NCBI GenBank assembly: GCA_903918375.1
Contig: CAIXED010000012.1
Span: 37,526-101,525 of the forward strand
Reading direction: 5' to 3'
Length of the DNA stretch: 64,000 bases
Source of the DNA: an uncultured Pseudomonadota bacterium
GTDB taxonomy: Bacteria > Pseudomonadota > Gammaproteobacteria > Methylococcales > Methylomonadaceae
The first letter of the stretch is position 1, and each line of letters begins with the position of its first letter. Positions 10,022 to 16,992 of the stretch are shown here, piece after piece. The position numbers were made by a program, and so were the translations under genes. The notes beneath the pieces were generated by a model. That model did no database searches. It saw only the letters and a program-made list of their open reading frames with translations, and had not been told where the DNA came from.

Positions 10022-11595
10022 GATGCCTCCTGCTCTGGCTTAGCTCTTGCTTTAAGGTTTTTGATGGTTTTATTACTGTGAAACTTTTTGCCTAAATTGT
10101 TTTTGGCAAGGATGATGCGTTTTAAGTCCAAATCTTCGGGTGTGGCCGCCAAGGTAGCGTTTTCAAAAACCGCGAATAGCTGTTTTTTCAGCGTTTCAAA
10201 CCAGTGGGAATAAATCCCACTGGGTGCTTGCCCTGTATCAGCGGGTAACGCTGCGAGCTGTTCCAAAATCAAGTAAAAATCGGCTTCTGTGGCTTGCCAA
10301 AATTGCGCGTCGATTTGGCTCATGTCACCTTTGGCATCTTCGGGGCGTCGAAACCAAGCCGCTTTGACTTCACTGCGTAACAGTTTGACGGCTTCTTTGG
10401 CGGCATCGATTAACTCTTTTCCCCAACGAGTGAGATTAGTTCGCTGAACATCACTCAGGTAATACACGGGAAACCGCGATTCATACCAGCAACGGGCTTT
10501 CATGTTGTCCATGTCATATCCAAAGCACCACAACCCAGCTTTTCCACGATCCGATAACTGTCGGCCGCGTTCTTGGTTATAAAACTGCACCACGCTAGCG
10601 GCTTTGTCACCGGTATCTTCATCCTGCATTGCTAAGCCTAGCCAATGCCGATAGCCTAAACCGCCCTGTTGACCTTTCAGCGACAACGGAAAATTGACTT
10701 TTTTCGGGTCGAAACGATACGGCGTTAAAGGATGCACCCAAGCACCGTCATAGTTAGTACCGTAGTTTTTGGTTTTAAAACCTTGATAAAGCTCGGCAGC
10801 GGGTTTACCGCAGACATCGCAGTCGGCATCTTGAGTTTTATCGGTCAATCGAATACGGCGTGGCATCCCCCAATAGGCGTGTAACGGATGGACATCGACC
10901 GGTGTGGTGATCTGGCCTTTATCCGATAACCGAGTTTTTCCGAGCCACGGTAAAACATGTGCGTCTAGCGTCTTTGCTGTTTCAATTTCTTCCTGATTCT
11001 GCACGTTGAGCCAGAGTTTTTGCCACAAGGTGCTGGTGGCAGCTTTGGGAATAATCAGTGTAGTTAATGGGCCGCCGCCGCGTAAGCCAACCCGATGACC
11101 GACACCACCTGATGGTGCGTTGGTTTGCAAGGTAAACAATGCGGCTGCTGTGCAGCTAGGGCATAGTTGGTTAATGGTGTCGCGTTTGATGAAATGGTCG
11201 AGGTTGTCTTTAATGGTTTTACCGCCCGGTGCTTCGATAAATAACGCGGCAATGGTTTTGTTTTCGCCATCGATTAAATCAAAGTCTTGCAAAAAAGCCG
11301 CGCCTTGAGGATTTTCCAGCTCAAAGGCAAAAGCCAGTTGTTGTAACTGGGCTTCTAGTTCAGTAGCTGCGGGCGGTTCTTGCCAGTATTCGTCCCATTG
11401 ATCTTCGTCTTCCGGCGCAAATGCGGTTTGCAATAAACCAATGAGTAACTGATACAAAGCACCCTGAAAGTCTGGGCGCGGTGCAGCAATCTCAACCACA
11501 GGGTTATCGATTTCGGCAATTTGCCACGGTGCAATGACATCGAGTTGATGGTTTTGACGGATGACCGGTATCCAGTGGTCGTTTATTAGGTTCAC
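10018..11595 (-). CDS. cse1: Cascade large subunit Cse1 (CasA/Cas8e)
   Basis: The start is the GTG at 11593-11595, giving MNLINDHWIPVIRQ, the standard Cse1 opening. It has a strong AAGGAG five bases upstream; the same frame is open for 54 more codons but that extension has no family resemblance. The 525-residue product recognises the PAM, opens the DNA and recruits Cas3. Two CxxC pairs (C145/C148 and C259/C262) could bind zinc. It heads the Cascade genes and is separated from cas3 by 354 bp that carry a peptide ORF, a promoter and a mini-CRISPR. It lies 28 bp after the peptide ORF. Confidence 0.96.
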   Translation of the reverse strand: MNLINDHWIPVIRQNHQLDVIAPWQIAEIDNPVVEIAAPRPDFQGALYQLLIGLLQTAFAPEDEDQWDEYWQEPPAATELEAQLQQLAFAFELENPQGAAFLQDFDLIDGENKTIAALFIEAPGGKTIKDNLDHFIKRDTINQLCPSCTAAALFTLQTNAPSGGVGHRVGLRGGGPLTTLIIPKAATSTLWQKLWLNVQNQEEIETAKTLDAHVLPWLGKTRLSDKGQITTPVDVHPLHAYWGMPRRIRLTDKTQDADCDVCGKPAAELYQGFKTKNYGTNYDGAWVHPLTPYRFDPKKVNFPLSLKGQQGGLGYRHWLGLAMQDEDTGDKAASVVQFYNQERGRQLSDRGKAGLWCFGYDMDNMKARCWYESRFPVYYLSDVQRTNLTRWGKELIDAAKEAVKLLRSEVKAAWFRRPEDAKGDMSQIDAQFWQATEADFYLILEQLAALPADTGQAPSGIYSHWFETLKKQLFAVFENATLAATPEDLDLKRIILAKNNLGKKFHSNKTIKNLKARAKPEQEAS

Positions 11596-11623
11596 AGCGT
11601 CTCCTTGACCGTGTGGTCGTGAA

Positions 11624-11746
11624 TTAAATCTTAATTGCGATAATGATAGCCAGCACAAGTACGAGCAAAAGCGCCATTGAGATAACGGCAAGAGGCGCAG
11701 GCGAAAAGGAATTAAGCGCTTCAATAATGCCTTTAATGTGCTCCAT
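11624..11746 (-). CDS. 40-residue single-helix hydrophobic peptide, candidate CreT-like toxin
   Basis: A short ORF, ATG at 11744-11746 and TAA at 11624-11626, encodes 40 residues: an amphipathic start MEHIKGIIEALNSFSPA and then one strongly hydrophobic helix, PLAVISMALLLVLVLAIII, ending AIKI. It lies between a good promoter (11776-11804) and cse1, which begins 28 bp downstream in the same direction, so it would be the first gene of the Cascade operon. Its shape is that of small membrane toxins of RNA-controlled systems. A GGGG run sits 6-9 bp before the ATG as a weak ribosome site. No homology is claimed. It could also be a non-toxic leader peptide or chance ORF. Confidence 0.55.
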   Translation of the reverse strand: MEHIKGIIEALNSFSPAPLAVISMALLLVLVLAIIIAIKI

Positions 11747-11775
11747 GACTGCCCCATATCGCAAAAGATGCGGCA

Positions 11776-11804
11776 ATAATAGTGCGCTAAATTTATTTTG
11801 TAAA
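11776..11804 (-). promoter_or_regulatory. Sigma70 promoter for peptide ORF and cse1 operon
   Basis: On the minus strand, TTTACA (11799-11804, 5 of 6 consensus) and TATTAT (11776-11781, 5 of 6) are spaced by exactly 17 bp. The predicted start is some 23 bases before the peptide ATG at 11746. The -35 box overlaps the AAG PAM (11803-11805) of the sequence matched by the mini-array spacer, so Cascade bound there would block RNA polymerase. Promoter activity itself is prediction. Confidence 0.7.
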
Positions 11805-11838
11805 GCTTCTTTGTCTTTTATAAATTTTTGTTTAGGTA
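11803..11838 (+). promoter_or_regulatory. PAM and partial protospacer matched by the mini-CRISPR spacer
   Basis: AAG at 11803-11805 is followed by CTTCTTTGTCTTTTATAA (11806-11823), identical to the first 18 nt of the mini-array spacer at 11894-11911. The next base differs and only one of the last 15 positions agrees. AAG is the canonical E. coli type I-E PAM and lies in the correct place and strand. A seed-side partial match with a good PAM is the form expected to allow Cascade binding with little or no Cas3 cleavage. The 36-bp footprint covers the -35 box of the operon promoter. Confidence 0.8.
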
Positions 11839-11864
11839 TGCCTGCTTCTCGATTAAACTAATCA

Positions 11865-11955
11865 ACGTTCCCCAAATGATTGGCGATGAACCGCTTCTTT
11901 GTCTTTTATAAGAGAAGCATGTCAATACGTTCCCCGTACCCACGGGGCCTTAACC
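11865..11955 (+). CRISPR. Mini-CRISPR with two diverged repeats and one 33-nt spacer (CreA/CreR-like guide)
   Basis: Reading the plus strand, 11865-11893 matches the array repeat (transcribed sense) at 21 of 29 positions and 11927-11955 at 18 of 29; the spacer between is 11894-11926. Both keep CGTTCCCC at the front. The first ends ATGAACCG, close to the canonical 8-nt handle CTGAACCG. In the second, the 6-bp stem is complete although two of its base pairs are changed on both sides (CCCCGT/ACGGGG). In the first, one pair is replaced in a compensatory way and one pair is broken. The direction is opposite to the cas operon and main array. The last 6 nt overlap the cas3 stop. A possible promoter, TTGTAA (11798-11803) with TATAAA (11819-11824), has short spacing and is uncertain. 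Confidence 0.8.
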
Positions 11956-14688
11956 TATAAACCCTTGCTGGCTAGAATAAATCTGTTGCTCATTTTCTAA
12001 TGGCAACACCTCTAGCCAGCGCAATGCGGGCTGCTCCTGTTTGAGCGCATCAATCGCTATTTGCCATTGAGCAGGTATTTGTTGCTTGACTTTGCGCCAA
12101 TCTGCTTCAGGCAACTTAATCGTGCTTAATGCCCAAGCAAAGTGCTCACCGACGGCATAGGGTTTTAGTCGCCCACCATCCATCGTTGCCAGCGCGACTG
12201 AAATGGTTTCTTGTTCAGTCAGTCGAGTGGGGATTCTTGTTTCTTCGTCCCAGTCACCGCTATTGCGTGTATAACCTTTATCCAGTTTTAGCGCGTTTAA
12301 GTCAGCCATGCTTTCGCGACTTTTATTGGCGCCTTCGGCATCAAATGATTGCCGTTCTAATGCCTCCGGGTAAATTGCCCATTCCGAATAAACACTCTCA
12401 ATCAGGTATCTGGCATCTTCCGGCATAGTCCACTGGCCTTTATCCAGCAAGGTTTTAGCGGTAAGCCACAGTTGACCGATGTGCGGATATACCCCCTGCG
12501 TACCTGCATGATCGGGCTTTAACCATTTTTCATCTGCATCATCTCTTGGCTCTGGTGTGTATAAGTACAAGATCGGTGCACCGCGTTGGTCTTGGGCATT
12601 TTCTGTGGTGATGGGATTACCTTGTTGGTCTCGAATATGACGACGCAAACGACCTGCACGTTGAATGATTAAATCAATGGGCGCTAGGTCGCTGACCATT
12701 ACATCGAGGTCTAAATCTAAAGACTGTTCAACTACTTGGGTGGCAATCAGAATCTGGCCTTGACGCTGTTGTGTGGTCGAGTGCTTACCAAATTTTGCCA
12801 ACACATCGGATTCAATAGCCTGCCGGTCAATCATGGCAAAGCGGCTGTGAAATAAGGTGATTTGTTCAGCGGGCACCCCTGCTTCCCGCAAGGCCCGATA
12901 GGCTTGTCGAGCAGATTTAACGGTATTGCGTATCCAGCAAACACAGTGTTTGGCGCTTATGCTGGCCTGTATGATATCCATAACAGCCTGTTCGCTCTCC
13001 AGACGATGGATTTGTACGGTGCGCTTAACTTCTTCACGGGTATCGATGATTTGTTCGATTTTATCCATCGCGCTAGCAGGCGTATGAGTCACCAAGGGAT
13101 AATCGGATTCACTATTCAGTATTGGGCTTGCTTGATTCAAGCCACGATGAAACGCATCCACCAAATTTTTCCGCATAGTTTGCGGCAAGGTGGCCGATAG
13201 CAAAATGACACTACCACCTTGGCGGGCATGAACCTCCAACAAAGCATCTAGCAGCTTTTGCATGTAGCTATCGTAAGCGTGTACTTCATCGACCAGCAAT
13301 ACTTTTCGCCCAAGACCCAGTAAGCGTAAGGATTGGTGCCTAGCAGGCAAAACCGCTAGCAGTGCTTGATCCAAAGTGCCGACCCCAACATCAGCTAATA
13401 AAGCTTTTTTGCGACTATCGGCTAGCCAAGCATTGCAGTAAGCAGTGGCACTGAGTTCTTGATCAGACTCATGTTGGCTGGTTTGATAATCGGCATCAGC
13501 TTGATTGTGCATACTAATAGCAACCGATTGCTGAAAGGCTTCAGACAGTTGTCTGGCACCATGGGCCAGCACCAACGAAGGCTGGCTATCGGCTTGATAA
13601 AACTGCCGATACATTTTGCTAAGACGTTGATACATGGCGTTAGTGGTTGCCATAGTCGGTAATGCGATATAAAGCCCATCAGCCAAACCTTGTGACATTA
13701 ACCGCTGAGCCAGAACCAACGCTGCCTCGGTTTTGCCCGCTCCCGTCACATCTTCCAAAATGAACAGTTGAGGTTGATTGGGTAGTGTTTCGTTAGCAGC
13801 GTAATACTGCAGCGGAGCTGGGGTCTTGATGAAGTTAAATAAGCAATCAATACCTTGAAAGGCTTGAACTTTGACAGATTGCGGTAAAGCCTGAATGGCT
13901 TTTTTCGCACTGGGTAAAGCGTCAGTTTCCCAATAATCATCTAGGTTTTTCACTTGACTGCAATAAGCAAAATGCTCTTGATTAGAACCTAACCAATCGG
14001 CTAACACCGCAACCCCTGCCATTTGCCAAGAAATTGGTTTAAGTTGTTTGACAAGCGATTTGTCTTGTAATGGCTGAAAATCAAAATCATCCAACAGTAA
14101 ATCGGCAACGTCCTGAATAAACGTCAGTGTCGCGACTTTATCTTCGGATTGAAAAAAGTTGTTGATCGACAAAGATTTTTTAGGCGGCATACCGTGATGA
14201 CCGGTGACGATTTCCAGCCAAGGCTGCCAGTGTTTGCAGCTAATTGATTGACTGGTTTTTTGGCTTAAACCTTCTGAAATTTGGTCTTGTAGTTCATCCC
14301 AAATGCAAAACCCCAAACTGTCGTGACGCTCTTCGTAGCACATACGAGGATTGGCCTTAACCAAATTGTCTGATAAATCGGTTTTCAAGCCCTGAAACGC
14401 TCGAGCAAATTTACCCAAGTCATGTATTGCCAAGCAAAATACTAACCAAGTTTTTAGCCATTTTGGTTCAACACCTAATTGAGCCGATAAATTATCGATA
14501 AAAGTTTTTTTGGTTTCAAAAAGAAAATAGCCTACCGCAGCCACATCCAAACAGTGGTAAGGCAATAAATGATAACTAGCTTTGCTGTCATCATTTGACT
14601 TCGCCTTTCCCCAATATCTGTAATACATAGCGATAACAGACTCCAAGGTTGGGCCTTCCTTAGAGTCAAAGCGAACTTGATTATTCAT
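11950..14688 (-). CDS. cas3: CRISPR-associated helicase/nuclease Cas3 (type I-E)
   Basis: The chosen ATG at 14686-14688 has AAGGTGG just upstream; a TTG seven codons earlier is open but unlikely. The 912-residue protein has an N-terminal HD nuclease domain (AIHDLGKFARAF, His-Asp near 89-90; TGHHGMPP near 163; ADWLGS near 230), then a superfamily 2 helicase with Walker A TGAGKTEAAL (from about 315), DEVHAYD (about 467) and QVVEQSLDLDLDV with QRAGRLRR in the second RecA fold. It degrades DNA recognised by Cascade. It is the first cas gene and is separated from cse1 by 354 bp, unlike the tight spacing of the rest, so it is probably transcribed separately or by read-through. I see no confident promoter in 14689-14938. 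Confidence 0.97.
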   Translation of the reverse strand: MNNQVRFDSKEGPTLESVIAMYYRYWGKAKSNDDSKASYHLLPYHCLDVAAVGYFLFETKKTFIDNLSAQLGVEPKWLKTWLVFCLAIHDLGKFARAFQGLKTDLSDNLVKANPRMCYEERHDSLGFCIWDELQDQISEGLSQKTSQSISCKHWQPWLEIVTGHHGMPPKKSLSINNFFQSEDKVATLTFIQDVADLLLDDFDFQPLQDKSLVKQLKPISWQMAGVAVLADWLGSNQEHFAYCSQVKNLDDYWETDALPSAKKAIQALPQSVKVQAFQGIDCLFNFIKTPAPLQYYAANETLPNQPQLFILEDVTGAGKTEAALVLAQRLMSQGLADGLYIALPTMATTNAMYQRLSKMYRQFYQADSQPSLVLAHGARQLSEAFQQSVAISMHNQADADYQTSQHESDQELSATAYCNAWLADSRKKALLADVGVGTLDQALLAVLPARHQSLRLLGLGRKVLLVDEVHAYDSYMQKLLDALLEVHARQGGSVILLSATLPQTMRKNLVDAFHRGLNQASPILNSESDYPLVTHTPASAMDKIEQIIDTREEVKRTVQIHRLESEQAVMDIIQASISAKHCVCWIRNTVKSARQAYRALREAGVPAEQITLFHSRFAMIDRQAIESDVLAKFGKHSTTQQRQGQILIATQVVEQSLDLDLDVMVSDLAPIDLIIQRAGRLRRHIRDQQGNPITTENAQDQRGAPILYLYTPEPRDDADEKWLKPDHAGTQGVYPHIGQLWLTAKTLLDKGQWTMPEDARYLIESVYSEWAIYPEALERQSFDAEGANKSRESMADLNALKLDKGYTRNSGDWDEETRIPTRLTEQETISVALATMDGGRLKPYAVGEHFAWALSTIKLPEADWRKVKQQIPAQWQIAIDALKQEQPALRWLEVLPLENEQQIYSSQQGFIG

Positions 14689-14938
14689 ATCCACCTTTTC
14701 AAAATTCAACCTAATCTAAAATAGTAATTCTGGATTGTAACTAATTATTTAAAATCAAAAGGTTAAATGATGTTAAATGCTTTTTATTCAACACCTTATA
14801 TCTAAAAACCTGAAACGCTTAACACTCTCCTCAATCGCATTAAACTATCCCCATTGCAGGTTAAGGTGCCAATAATGCATCAATTTCCATCCTAATAGGG
14901 GTTGTGTACTGTCACCTCGATCTACGGCAAAATTATGC

Positions 14939-14959
14939 TAATGTAATAGCTATACATTA
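14939..14959. promoter_or_regulatory. Operator-like inverted repeat before the parDE-type pair
   Basis: TAATGTA (14939-14945) and TACATTA (14953-14959) are perfect inverted half-sites around ATAGCTA. They lie 19 bp before the antitoxin start, overlapping the likely promoter, as in operators bound by ribbon-helix-helix antitoxins. A Shine-Dalgarno AAGGAG follows at 14964-14969. Confidence 0.6.
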
Positions 14960-14977
14960 AATTAAGGAGTTTGTGCC

Positions 14978-15274
14978 ATGCCACAATCGCAGATTGCCGC
15001 CAAATCCATATCTGTAAAACTTGACTCGGAGTTCCACGCCCGCGTTGAAAATATCGCAGAAGCTCGTCATCGCTCTACTCACTGGGTAATGCGCGAAGCA
15101 ATTACTCAATACGTTGAACGTGAAGAAAAGCGCGAAGCATTCCGACAGGATACACTCAGGGCTTGGGAGGAATATCAGGAAACAGGCTTACACGCTACTG
15201 CAACAGAGGTCGATAAATGGCTTGCTAGTTGGGGTACTGACAATGAACTGTCTACCCCTGTATGCCACAAGTAA
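14978..15274 (+). CDS. Ribbon-helix-helix antitoxin (CopG/ParD type)
   Basis: A 98-residue protein whose first half is a ribbon-helix-helix DNA-binding domain: the strand SISVKLDSEFHARVENIAE followed by RHRSTHWVMREAITQYVE. The charged C-terminal part would wrap the toxin. It is followed by an overlapping ParE/RelE-type toxin gene (13-bp overlap) and preceded by AAGGAG and an operator-like inverted repeat, so it probably autorepresses. It is divergent from cas3. Confidence 0.88.
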   Translation: MPQSQIAAKSISVKLDSEFHARVENIAEARHRSTHWVMREAITQYVEREEKREAFRQDTLRAWEEYQETGLHATATEVDKWLASWGTDNELSTPVCHK

Positions 15275-15552
15275 GCTATTCGCCAGCGGCAATCCGTGAC
15301 TTAGAAAGATTGCGGGAGTTCTTGCTTCCGAAGAATCAGGTTGCGGCGCAACGTGCCGGCAATACGATCATAAAATCATTACAAGTGCTTGGACAACAGC
15401 CCCAAATTGGACGCAAAATTGAGGATATGCCAGACCAATACCGAGAATGGTTAATCGATTTTGGCGATAGCGGCTATGTGGCACGTTATTACTTCGATGA
15501 TAAGCAAATCACTATTTTGGCAGTGCGCCATCAAAAAGAGATGGGCTACTAA
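15262..15552 (+). CDS. ParE/RelE family toxin
   Basis: A 96-residue protein of the RelE/ParE superfamily: MPQVSYSPAAIRDLERLREF at the front, QPQIGRKIEDMPDQYREWLI in the middle and YVARYYFDDKQITILAVRHQKE at the end, the usual strand pattern ending in an Arg-His pair. ParE members poison gyrase and RelE members cut mRNA; the sequence alone does not settle which. Translation is coupled to the antitoxin by a 13-bp overlap. Only seven bp separate it from the convergent NYN gene. Confidence 0.87.
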   Translation: MPQVSYSPAAIRDLERLREFLLPKNQVAAQRAGNTIIKSLQVLGQQPQIGRKIEDMPDQYREWLIDFGDSGYVARYYFDDKQITILAVRHQKEMGY

Positions 15553-15559
15553 TAGCTCT

Positions 15560-16033
15560 CTACATCAACAACCCTTCCCCAATCGCCACAAAACTATCAG
15601 CGGCTTTAATCAATGCGGGGGCGGTTAAGCCTCGAACACCATAAACTTCGGTCATCACCCCATAACGGCTACTGACTTTTTCTAACAGCAGATCAAAGTC
15701 ACCATCACCGGACAGTAAAATCACCCGATCCACTTGCGAGGCGTATTCGATGACATCGAGGGTAATGCCGACATCCCAATCGCCTTTGCGACTGCCGTCA
15801 CTGCGTTGGATATAGGGTTTTAGTTTGACGGTAAAGCCGATGTTTTTGAGGATTTGTTGGAAGCCTTGTTGTTTGCTGTCACCACGGTCGGTGGCGTAAG
15901 CAAAGGCGGTGACCAGTTGTTTGCCTTGGGTGGCTTGTTGCCAAAAGGCGTTGTAGTTGAAGTGTTTTTGGTAGCGATCTCGTGTGGTGTAGTAGATATT
16001 CTGTACATCCACAAAAATCGCTACCTTTTCCAT
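15560..16033 (-). CDS. NYN domain protein (LabA/DUF88-like)
   Basis: A 157-residue single-domain protein with a PIN-like NYN fold: VAIFVDVQNIYY at the front supplies the first acidic residue, KGDWDVGITLDV the second and LLSGDGDFDLLL the third. Proteins of this kind are putative metal-dependent ribonucleases in the cytoplasm. The closing segment GLTAPALIKAADSFVAIGE matches the family. It lies 5 bp before ppnP on the minus strand, and may be co-transcribed with it. Substrate is unknown. Confidence 0.88.
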   Translation of the reverse strand: MEKVAIFVDVQNIYYTTRDRYQKHFNYNAFWQQATQGKQLVTAFAYATDRGDSKQQGFQQILKNIGFTVKLKPYIQRSDGSRKGDWDVGITLDVIEYASQVDRVILLSGDGDFDLLLEKVSSRYGVMTEVYGVRGLTAPALIKAADSFVAIGEGLLM

Positions 16034-16038
16034 AATGC

Positions 16039-16353
16039 TTAGCTCAGGAATGAACAGCAGTAATCACTTGGGGTTGTGACTTTCATGGTGAAGCTGGCGT
16101 TGCCGTCCACATTGAAAGATTCACCGCCTTTGATGGTTTGCCATTCGCTGCTGCCTGGTAATAACACTTCTAATTCACCGGCTAGGATTTCCATGATTTC
16201 TGGTGCGCCAGTGTTGAAGGTGTATTCGCCAATTTGCATAAAGCCTAGGGTTTTGCTGCTGCCATCTGCGAAACGGATGGTGCGGCTGGTGACTTTGCCG
16301 TCGAAGTAAACATTGGCTTGTTTGACGATGGTGACGTTATTAAATTCTGACAT
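16039..16353 (-). CDS. ppnP: Pyrimidine/purine nucleoside phosphorylase
   Basis: The ATG at 16351-16353 gives MSEFNNVTIVKQANVYFDGK, the standard opening of the PpnP (former DUF1255/YaiE) cupin family; an upstream ATG would add 22 unrelated residues. The 104-residue product has VTSRTIRFADGSSKTLGFM, EIMEILAGELEVLLPG and GGESFNVDGNASFTMKV, all typical. It splits nucleosides with phosphate in salvage. It sits upstream of the NYN gene on the same strand. Confidence 0.93.
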   Translation of the reverse strand: MSEFNNVTIVKQANVYFDGKVTSRTIRFADGSSKTLGFMQIGEYTFNTGAPEIMEILAGELEVLLPGSSEWQTIKGGESFNVDGNASFTMKVTTPSDYCCSFLS

Positions 16354-16461
16354 GGTGCAATTCTTGTATGTAAAAAAAGAGCGCGCATCATAGCAGATAG
16401 CCCCGTTTGCGAATAACAAAAAGCCTAGGCGCGAGTTATTTGGTAATAATCGCCAAGACTT

Positions 16462-16812
16462 CTATTTAGCTTGTAACGCCTGACCTTGGAACACAATCCC
16501 CGCCCAGCCATCACGGATAAAGTTTCTGATGTTTTGATGGTCGTTGCCTTGTGGATTTTCCAATACGTCTTTGCGGTAAAAATCACCGAACAGGCTTAAT
16601 GTTTGGTCTGCTGATAAATCGTGTAATTGGGCAAAGGCGAAGATTTTGCAGGAACCTTCGTTGCGTCCAGCTTCGTTAAGCACAGGCTCGGTTAGGCCGT
16701 TGCTAAAGGTGGTGGCTTGGTAGTCGTAGTGTTGGGTAATAACGTCGATGGTTTCTTTAAAATCGACGGTTTGGTTGTTTTTAACGCGGGTTAAGAAATC
16801 GTTTAGGCTCAT
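16462..16812 (-). CDS. HopJ type III effector-like protein
   Basis: A 116-residue protein matching the HopJ family: FKETIDVITQHYDYQATTFSNG, NEAGRNEGSCKIFAFAQLH and FYRKDVLENPQGNDHQNIRNF. Despite the name the family is widespread in free-living gammaproteobacteria without type III secretion, and its role is unknown. No secretion signal is visible. It is on the same strand as ppnP, 108 bp upstream of it. Confidence 0.85.
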   Translation of the reverse strand: MSLNDFLTRVKNNQTVDFKETIDVITQHYDYQATTFSNGLTEPVLNEAGRNEGSCKIFAFAQLHDLSADQTLSLFGDFYRKDVLENPQGNDHQNIRNFIRDGWAGIVFQGQALQAK

Positions 16813-16992
16813 TAGTTAGTTCCAAAGGTTTTTTAAATGGTTAGCATCATTGCCAAGCTTTGCTCCAACGCTATTAAGTTAAGCTAGACTAGGCAAGGTG
16901 GATTTTATGCACCGATTATCGCAAGACTTTAGGTGCATGGAATGCACCCTACAAATCACTGCCAAGCTTAATCTGGGAACGATAAATAAATT

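Noticed and set aside
11596..11757. 54-codon upstream extension of cse1
   Set aside because: The GTG at 11595 has a strong AAGGAG and gives the conserved start; the extension has no family resemblance and runs out of frame over the peptide ORF.
11643..11861. 72-codon plus-strand ORF in the cas3-cse1 gap
   Set aside because: It is antisense to the peptide ORF and promoter, low in complexity, and has no ribosome site or recognisable domain.
11865..11955. Mini-array as a mere decayed end of a former CRISPR array
   Set aside because: Compensatory stem changes, the intact handle, the isolated single unit and the in-register promoter match with PAM argue against neutral decay, although this is not excluded without comparison.
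14689..14938. A second site for the mini-array spacer near the cas3 promoter
   Set aside because: I found no CTTCTTTGTC-like sequence there on either strand.
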